Shown here: positions 59,377 to 64,000 of the stretch, piece after piece
Layout of the letters: every line of letters starts with the position of its first letter
How positions within the stretch are numbered: the first letter of the stretch is position 1
DNA from: Hevea brasiliensis
Taxonomy: Eukaryota; Streptophyta; Magnoliopsida; Malpighiales; Euphorbiaceae
Assembly (NCBI RefSeq): GCF_030052815.1
Contig: NC_079504.1
Coordinates: 88,488,781-88,552,780 of the forward strand
Direction of reading: 5' to 3'
DNA: 64,000 nt
The notes under the pieces: model-generated
Told to the model about the DNA's origin: nothing
Database searches by the model: none
The model's input: the letters and a program-made list of their open reading frames with translations, nothing else
Translations under genes and position numbers: made by a program

Positions 59377-60008
59377 CGATAGCTTTGTACACTGTCACAG
59401 GTGAAAAGAGCATAGAACAGTTGAGTAAGCTTCTTTGAAGACACATTTAGATCAACCCCAGGTTTATCATAGGTATACCCATGTACATAGGTTTTGATGT
59501 ATGCATGTAATAATATGTATGTAAATTATTTGAGCAGTTGTATAAAAACTCTTATAAAATATTTTGGTATATAATTAAATGCAAATCATTGTAATATAAA
59601 ATTGAGATTTCATTTACCTGTATAGTTTTGTAATATTAATTTTTGAGTCTTGTAACCAATGAAATGTTTCTTTTATGATGAGGTTGGTTTGAAAATGAAA
59701 TGATTTGATTATTGAGATTGAATTATGAGATGAAATGAAGTTTATTGGAGTTGTATTTGAGAAAACATATTAGGAGTATTTTCCTTTGTAGGATTGAAGA
59801 ACTGTTTTCTCAAAATACAACCGGCACTGTGCCGAAATTTTGAAAAAATTTTTATAACACCAGATTTTAATCGATGATTTAAATTTCACAAAAATTGTTT
59901 TAAAATCCCTTGTAGTATATCTAATGGGTTATCGGTAGGCGAAGTACGGTAATTCATTAGGTGTACTACGGGATCATGTTACATCTTACGGGGGAGTAGG
60001 GTGTGACA

Positions 60009-60152
60009 ACGATGGAATTCACACTACAATAAGGCAATTGATCATAGGAGCTGGATCCATAGTTGAATCCTTGCATGTTGAGTATGATAAGCATGGTCGC
60101 TCTCTATGGTCTTAAAAGCGTGGTAGTAGCAATGGAGGCAGTAAATATATGG
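60009..60152 (+). pseudogene. Jacalin-related lectin exon copy 2, continued after LTR G
   Basis: NDGIHTTIRQLIIGAGSIVE, LHVEYDKHGRSLWS, then a TAA (60,113-60,115), and the exon end SKYM with the GTTAGT donor at 60,153. It completes the domain head that starts at 56,165. Compare DPWDDGMHTRIRQ in copy 1. Confidence 0.82.
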
Positions 60153-60269
60153 TTAGTCCATTAAAATTTTTAAAATTTTCAAATTTTTAATGGTTCTTGT
60201 AAATATTATTTTGATGAATTATCTATCAAAAGTTAATAGGGTTTAATAATCTGATTACCATACAATTTC
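60153..60269 (+). other. Short jacalin intron
   Basis: Donor GTTAGT, AT-rich, acceptor TTTCTAG at about 60,269: an ordinary small plant intron. It shows what the J-bearing intron looked like before insertion. Confidence 0.65.
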
Positions 60270-60429
60270 TAGTGAGTTTTGATTGGGTCAAACTTGACTA
60301 CCCTAATGAGTACTTGGTTTCAATCTCAGGATTTTATGGCTCATTTATTAATAATAGATATATATGTTCTGTTACAATTCAAAGCAATAGAAGAACATAT
60401 GGACCTTTTGGTACTATGAGAGGAATCCC
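60270..60429 (+). pseudogene. Jacalin-related lectin exon, copy 3, truncated
   Basis: FDWVKLDYPNEYLVSISGFY, then VTIQSNRRTYGPFG and TMRGIP, where LTR H cuts it. No stop in the surviving part; it is the best-preserved block. The continuation would lie beyond H, outside this window. Confidence 0.82.
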
Positions 60430-60601
60430 TGTAACACCCCTATTTGCATAGCCTGATAAATTATACTGTTCCGGTGATTGGTATCGGTCCGGACAATTAA
60501 GGAGAAGTAGAACCACGTCTAGATACCTAGATAAGCCTTGAACACAAATAATTAGTAATTGCCAAATAGTTAAGTATAAATAAGAAAAACAGAACACAAG
60601 A

Positions 60602-60647
60602 AGTTAAATGAGCCGGAAGTCACAGTGATGGGTGACCTTCTCAGGAA
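60602..60647 (+). promoter_or_regulatory. 5S-like module, LTR H
   Basis: AGTTAAATGAGCCGG, 16-nt interval, GATGGGTGACC, TTCTCAGGAA. Confidence 0.5.
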
Positions 60648-60992
60648 TGACTGCGAGGTCAGTCTAAACTCAAATTTTGAACCGTAAAATGTGACGATGC
60701 GGTCCTTAGGACTATTGTGAACACAGTGAAAAAGAGAAAATCACAAAAAAGAATTGTTAAGCAGGTCAAATAATTAGGTCAACGATCCAGAAGAAATATC
60801 GAATAACTTGCAAATCGGATTGAACCAGCGAGGGGCAATTTGGTCAATTCACCTCTAGAGCTGACTCGTGACCTAACTGTCCAATAAAATTTGAGAAAAG
60901 AAAATTTCAGGATCAAGAATTAAATGAAAAAATAAATTCAAAAGAAAAAGAAAATTGAAAAAGTTTATTACATCATGCTTACATCACTTGGA

Positions 60993-61012
60993 TGACATCA
61001 TGGGTGATGTCA
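60993..61012. promoter_or_regulatory. TGACATCA inverted pair, LTR H
   Basis: TGACATCATGGGTGATGTCA, 8-bp arms; 563 bp into the LTR. Confidence 0.5.
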
Positions 61013-62972
61013 AAAATCCAATTTAAATTTTCCTACAAATATTGATCAAGTCAATTAAGTTAATTATCTATAAAATAACAAAAAGGAAAAAGAAAAAAAA
61101 ATCAAATTACTCTACTTCTTCATGCAGCCGCCCCACCTCTCTCTCACTTCTCTCTCACAAGCCTCCATTGAAACCCAAATTCAAGCTTTAGTGAACCCAA
61201 AAATTAGCCATAAAAATTATAGATCTCTTAATTAAATCTTGTCTTTGGACCTTGCTAAGCAACCTAGGAGCAAAAAGAAGAAAGGAATCAAAGGTTTGGG
61301 AAGTGGGAAAAGCTCTAATTGAGGTAAGTGATTGAATTTGAAAATCTTAGCTCATTTGTTATGTATGTAGCTCACTTAACTTAGGAATTGTGTAAAATCA
61401 AACAAAAACAATTATTGAGGGACTAAACATGAAATTCATCCAGCTAGGGTTAGGATTTGAAATGAATGAGTTTGAGGTGTTTGAATGGTTATTTGAGGTG
61501 AAATAGGTGTATAAATCATGAATGTGCACTTTGAATGCATTAGATTGAACTTTATGTATAGTTAGGGTTTGAGCATTTTGAAGAAATTGGAGAAAAATTT
61601 GAGAATTGACCAAATGATGTAGTTAACCTTATTTGAGTTGAGTAATGGTCAATTGTGACCATTTGTGGTGTGTATGAATTGTTGGAACCAAGTTCCAATT
61701 CGGATGGTGAAGGTCAATTTGTAGGCAGCTTGACCTAGGTCCCTTTCAGGGACCAAAACTAAAAATTTACCAACCTAATTGGTGTGAGGCCAATTGGGAA
61801 TGAAACTAGACACAAAATGGCACATTTTCATTTAGGAATCATACCCAGAAAGTGACCATAACTTAGTGAACAATTAGGCCAAATCAGGAATTGGGCACAC
61901 TGCCCTGTACAAAAATGACCAAATGAACAGTAGTTACGTAAATGACCATAACTTGGTCTAGGAAGGTCCAAATGACTTGAATTTTATATCGATAGAAAGC
62001 TGAGACATAGCCCTACAACTTTCATGAAGGAAAAAAACCCAAATTTTAACCATAACCTATTTGAAAAACCACTTGCAGTCAACCCACAAAAACTGCTAAA
62101 AACCAGGAATTTGCCAAGAATTCTGGGTAACACCAAATCCGGCCAGCCATGTTCAAATGGCCATAACTAGGGCTAAAAAACTCCAAATGGAGTGATTCAA
62201 AAAGGGAAATAAATTTAAGACAATAAGAAACAACTTCTATGAAGAAAACTTAGCCAAATTACTACAGCAACTTGACCAATGGAACAGTGAAAAACAGGGC
62301 AGCAAATATGAAATTTTGGAATTTCAGCTAAGAAACTTAAAGTTTGAGGAGAACAACCAATACTAACAAGTTAGGCAACCAAAATGTGGTATGTGGGTAA
62401 AATTAGAATTCCCATACCTATTAAATATTAGAAAGTGAACAAACTGACTTGAATAGTATGGTGAATAGTAACTTCGAAATGAAAATTTTTAAGAACGTTA
62501 GTTTAAGCATATTGAGGCTAGAATTTAATATATATGAATTAATTATTGGATTTATTGTGAGATAAGATACTGAAACACTATAAATTGCGTGTTTCAGCTG
62601 AAAAAGACCTGGAAAAGGATAGGGCAAACTGAGTCAAGGCCTAGAGGTGACTCACATCAAGTTTGTGCACAACAAACTTAAAATTCTTTGTTTCTACTTG
62701 ACAATTCTTAAAGTAAATATTGTGCATAATTTTGATTATTATGGCTTTGAAAATCTTATTTGAAAAATAGTGTGTTGCCTACTTTGTAAATGAAAAGTTT
62801 GGAATGAAATATGATATGTGAATTGTATGAAATGTTTGAATAACTTGATTTAAATTGTTTTTTATTCACACTTGGCATGGCAATATCACTATGTTCCTCC
62901 TCCATTTATGGGGTGAGTTTGACTATATTTCTCCCCCTTTGGCTTGCCAGTCTAAGGTGAGTTTGGATGAGT

Positions 62973-64000
62973 TGTAACACCCCTATTTGTATAGCTTGGT
63001 ATATTTCACTGTTTCGGTGACTGGTGTCGGTCCGGACAATTAAGGGGATTAGAATCATACTTAAGATAACTAGATAAGCCATAAACACAAATAATTAGTA
63101 ATTGTCAATTAGTTAAGTATAAATAAGAAAAACAGAACATGAGAAGTTAAACGAGCCGAGAGTCACAGCGATGGGTGACCTTCTCAGGAACGACTGCGAA
63201 GTCGATTTAAACTCGAATTTCGAACCGTAAAATGTGACGCTGCTGTCCTTAGGACCATTAGAAACACAGTGGAAAAGAGAAAATCATGAAAAAGAATTGT
63301 TAAGCCAGTCAAATAATTAGGTCAGAGAGCCGGAAGAAATATTGAATTATTTGCAAATCGGGTTGAACCGGCGAGGAGCAATTTGGTCAATTGACCCCGA
63401 GAGCTGACTCCTGACCTAACTGTCAAATAAAATCGGAGAAAAGAAAATTTCGGAGTCAGGAATTAAATTAAAGAACTAATAGAAAAATAAATAAAAAAAA
63501 AGAAAATGAAAAAGTGAAGGGAGATGACATCATGCATGACATCATGCATGATGCCATAAATAGGGTAATTAATAAATTTAATTAAATTGGTTTTTGGTCT
63601 TCCTAAAGACAAAAAAAAAAGAAAAGAAAGAAAAAAAATATATCAAAAGTCTTCTTCAAGCCGTCTCCCTCACCAAAACCACCATTAAAGCTCATTTTGA
63701 GCTTGATCAAACCCACAATTCCACCATAGAAAGTTAAACCTCCAACATTAAACCTTGATTTCAAGCCTTGATAGAGGACTTGACAAAAAAAGAAAGAAGA
63801 AAAGAAGAAGGAAATTGGAGAATTCAAATTCAAGTGGAGGTAAGAACTCTAATTTGAAAATTTTAGATTATTAGTTGTGTTTGTAGCTTAAAGTAACTTA
63901 GAAGTTAAGGAAATGAAATGAAATCAATTGTTGAAGGACCAAACTAAATTTCGGCTAGCATGTGTGTGGAGATATTATTGCATGGTTTGAATGAATTAGA
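62973..64000 (+). mobile_element. LTR I, start only (A/B/C family)
   Basis: TGTAACACCCCTATTTGTAT start, nested in H (target copy probably TGAGT, 62,968-62,972), running off the window. Closest to solo LTR C. It has a duplicated TGACATCATGCA tract (63,524-63,555) and donor-like GGAGGTAAGAAC (63,837). Confidence 0.85.
63145..63190 (+). promoter_or_regulatory. 5S-like module, LTR I
   Basis: AGTTAAACGAGCCGAGAG, 16-nt interval in all, GATGGGTGACC, TTCTCAGGAA. Includes a GAGAG resembling the 5S intermediate element. Confidence 0.5.

Larger units (their letters stand above)
56212..60008 (+). mobile_element. Solo LTR G, mosaic of two LTR families
   Basis: 3,797 bp, TGTAACACCCCTATGTTC to GGGAGTAGGGTGTGACA, in a jacalin exon. 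Flanks ACAAT (56,207-56,211) and ACGAT (60,009-60,013) differ at one base. Up to about 58,275 it matches the E/F family (5S-like module, TATA box at 56,853-56,860, and the AATTGTAATAAAATGCAATA region). From there on it matches the A/B/C family (CTCCC/GGGAG doublet at 58,988 and 59,023, CTGAG hairpin at 59,360-59,376, CGGGATCATGTTACATC end). Confidence 0.88.
60430..62972 (+). mobile_element. LTR H, first segment (A/B/C family)
   Basis: Starts TGTAACACCCCTATTTGCAT inside jacalin copy 3 (expected target copy ATCCC at 60,425-60,429). It has a 5S-like module (60,602-60,647), TGACATCA pair (60,993-61,012) and donor-like GAGGTAAGTG (61,321-61,330). It is interrupted at 62,972 by LTR I. Whether it is solo or the 5' LTR of a full element cannot be told from this window. 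Confidence 0.88.

Noticed and set aside
1..64000. CRISPR arrays, bacterial operons, tRNA genes
   Set aside because: No regularly spaced short repeats, no ribosome-binding-site gene layout and no cloverleaf. The TGGTATCAGAGC words are primer binding sites next to LTRs.

Overview
This is repeat-dense nuclear DNA from a flowering plant, most likely a eudicot; the species cannot be fixed from the sequence. The evidence is AT-rich intergenic DNA, GT-AG introns, Ty3/gypsy chromovirus polyproteins of Tekay/Del type primed by initiator tRNA-Met, a 5S-bearing Cassandra TRIM element, and the remains of a multi-domain jacalin-related lectin gene. I see no intact cellular gene; nearly every open frame in the window is a retroelement fragment or chance.

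Positions 1-50,527 are one stack of nested LTR elements, and the 5-bp target duplications let me order it. Element A (minus strand, 840-50,527, TSD CTTGT) is the oldest. Its chromodomain is split by element B (plus, 4,419-42,357, TSD AGCTT). The 5' LTR of B is split by a solo LTR C (5,962-24,526, TSD CTTAT). C is split twice: by a minus-strand LTR fused to a Cassandra element (D, 6,171-10,314, TSD GACCT), and by a two-LTR minus-strand element E (12,854-23,734, near-TSD GGTTA/GTTTA). The 3' LTR of B is split by element F (plus, 31,683-40,618, near-TSD GAGTC/GAGTT). The LTRs are very long (about 3.1-4.4 kb). A carries a full but broken gag-pol, E only an integrase/chromodomain remnant, F only gag, and B a decayed gag-protease and pol tail.

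Positions 50,528-64,000 hold pieces of an old jacalin-lectin gene (exon-like blocks at about 50,725-51,097, 55,905-56,211, 60,009-60,152 and 60,270-60,429, several with stops). It is broken by solo LTRs J (51,680-54,820, TSD GAAAC) and G (56,212-60,008, near-TSD ACAAT/ACGAT) and by LTR H (from 60,430), which is itself split by LTR I (from 62,973). Both H and I run past the window edge. A gag/ORF1-like remnant of another retroelement sits at the two outer flanks of A.

The most interesting signals are shared by these otherwise different giant LTRs: (1) a module close to the 5S rRNA internal promoter (AGTTAAA-box plus GATGGGTGACC box) about 170-210 bp into almost every LTR; (2) a small hairpin near the LTR 3' third whose two arms change together between families (CTGAG/CTCAG versus CTAAG/CTTAG), and a second hairpin (CCGG/CCGG versus CCAG/CTGG); (3) a 79-nt GT-AG intron-like insert placed exactly in frame in the integrase core of E; and (4) chimeric or mosaic elements (D-Cassandra, G).
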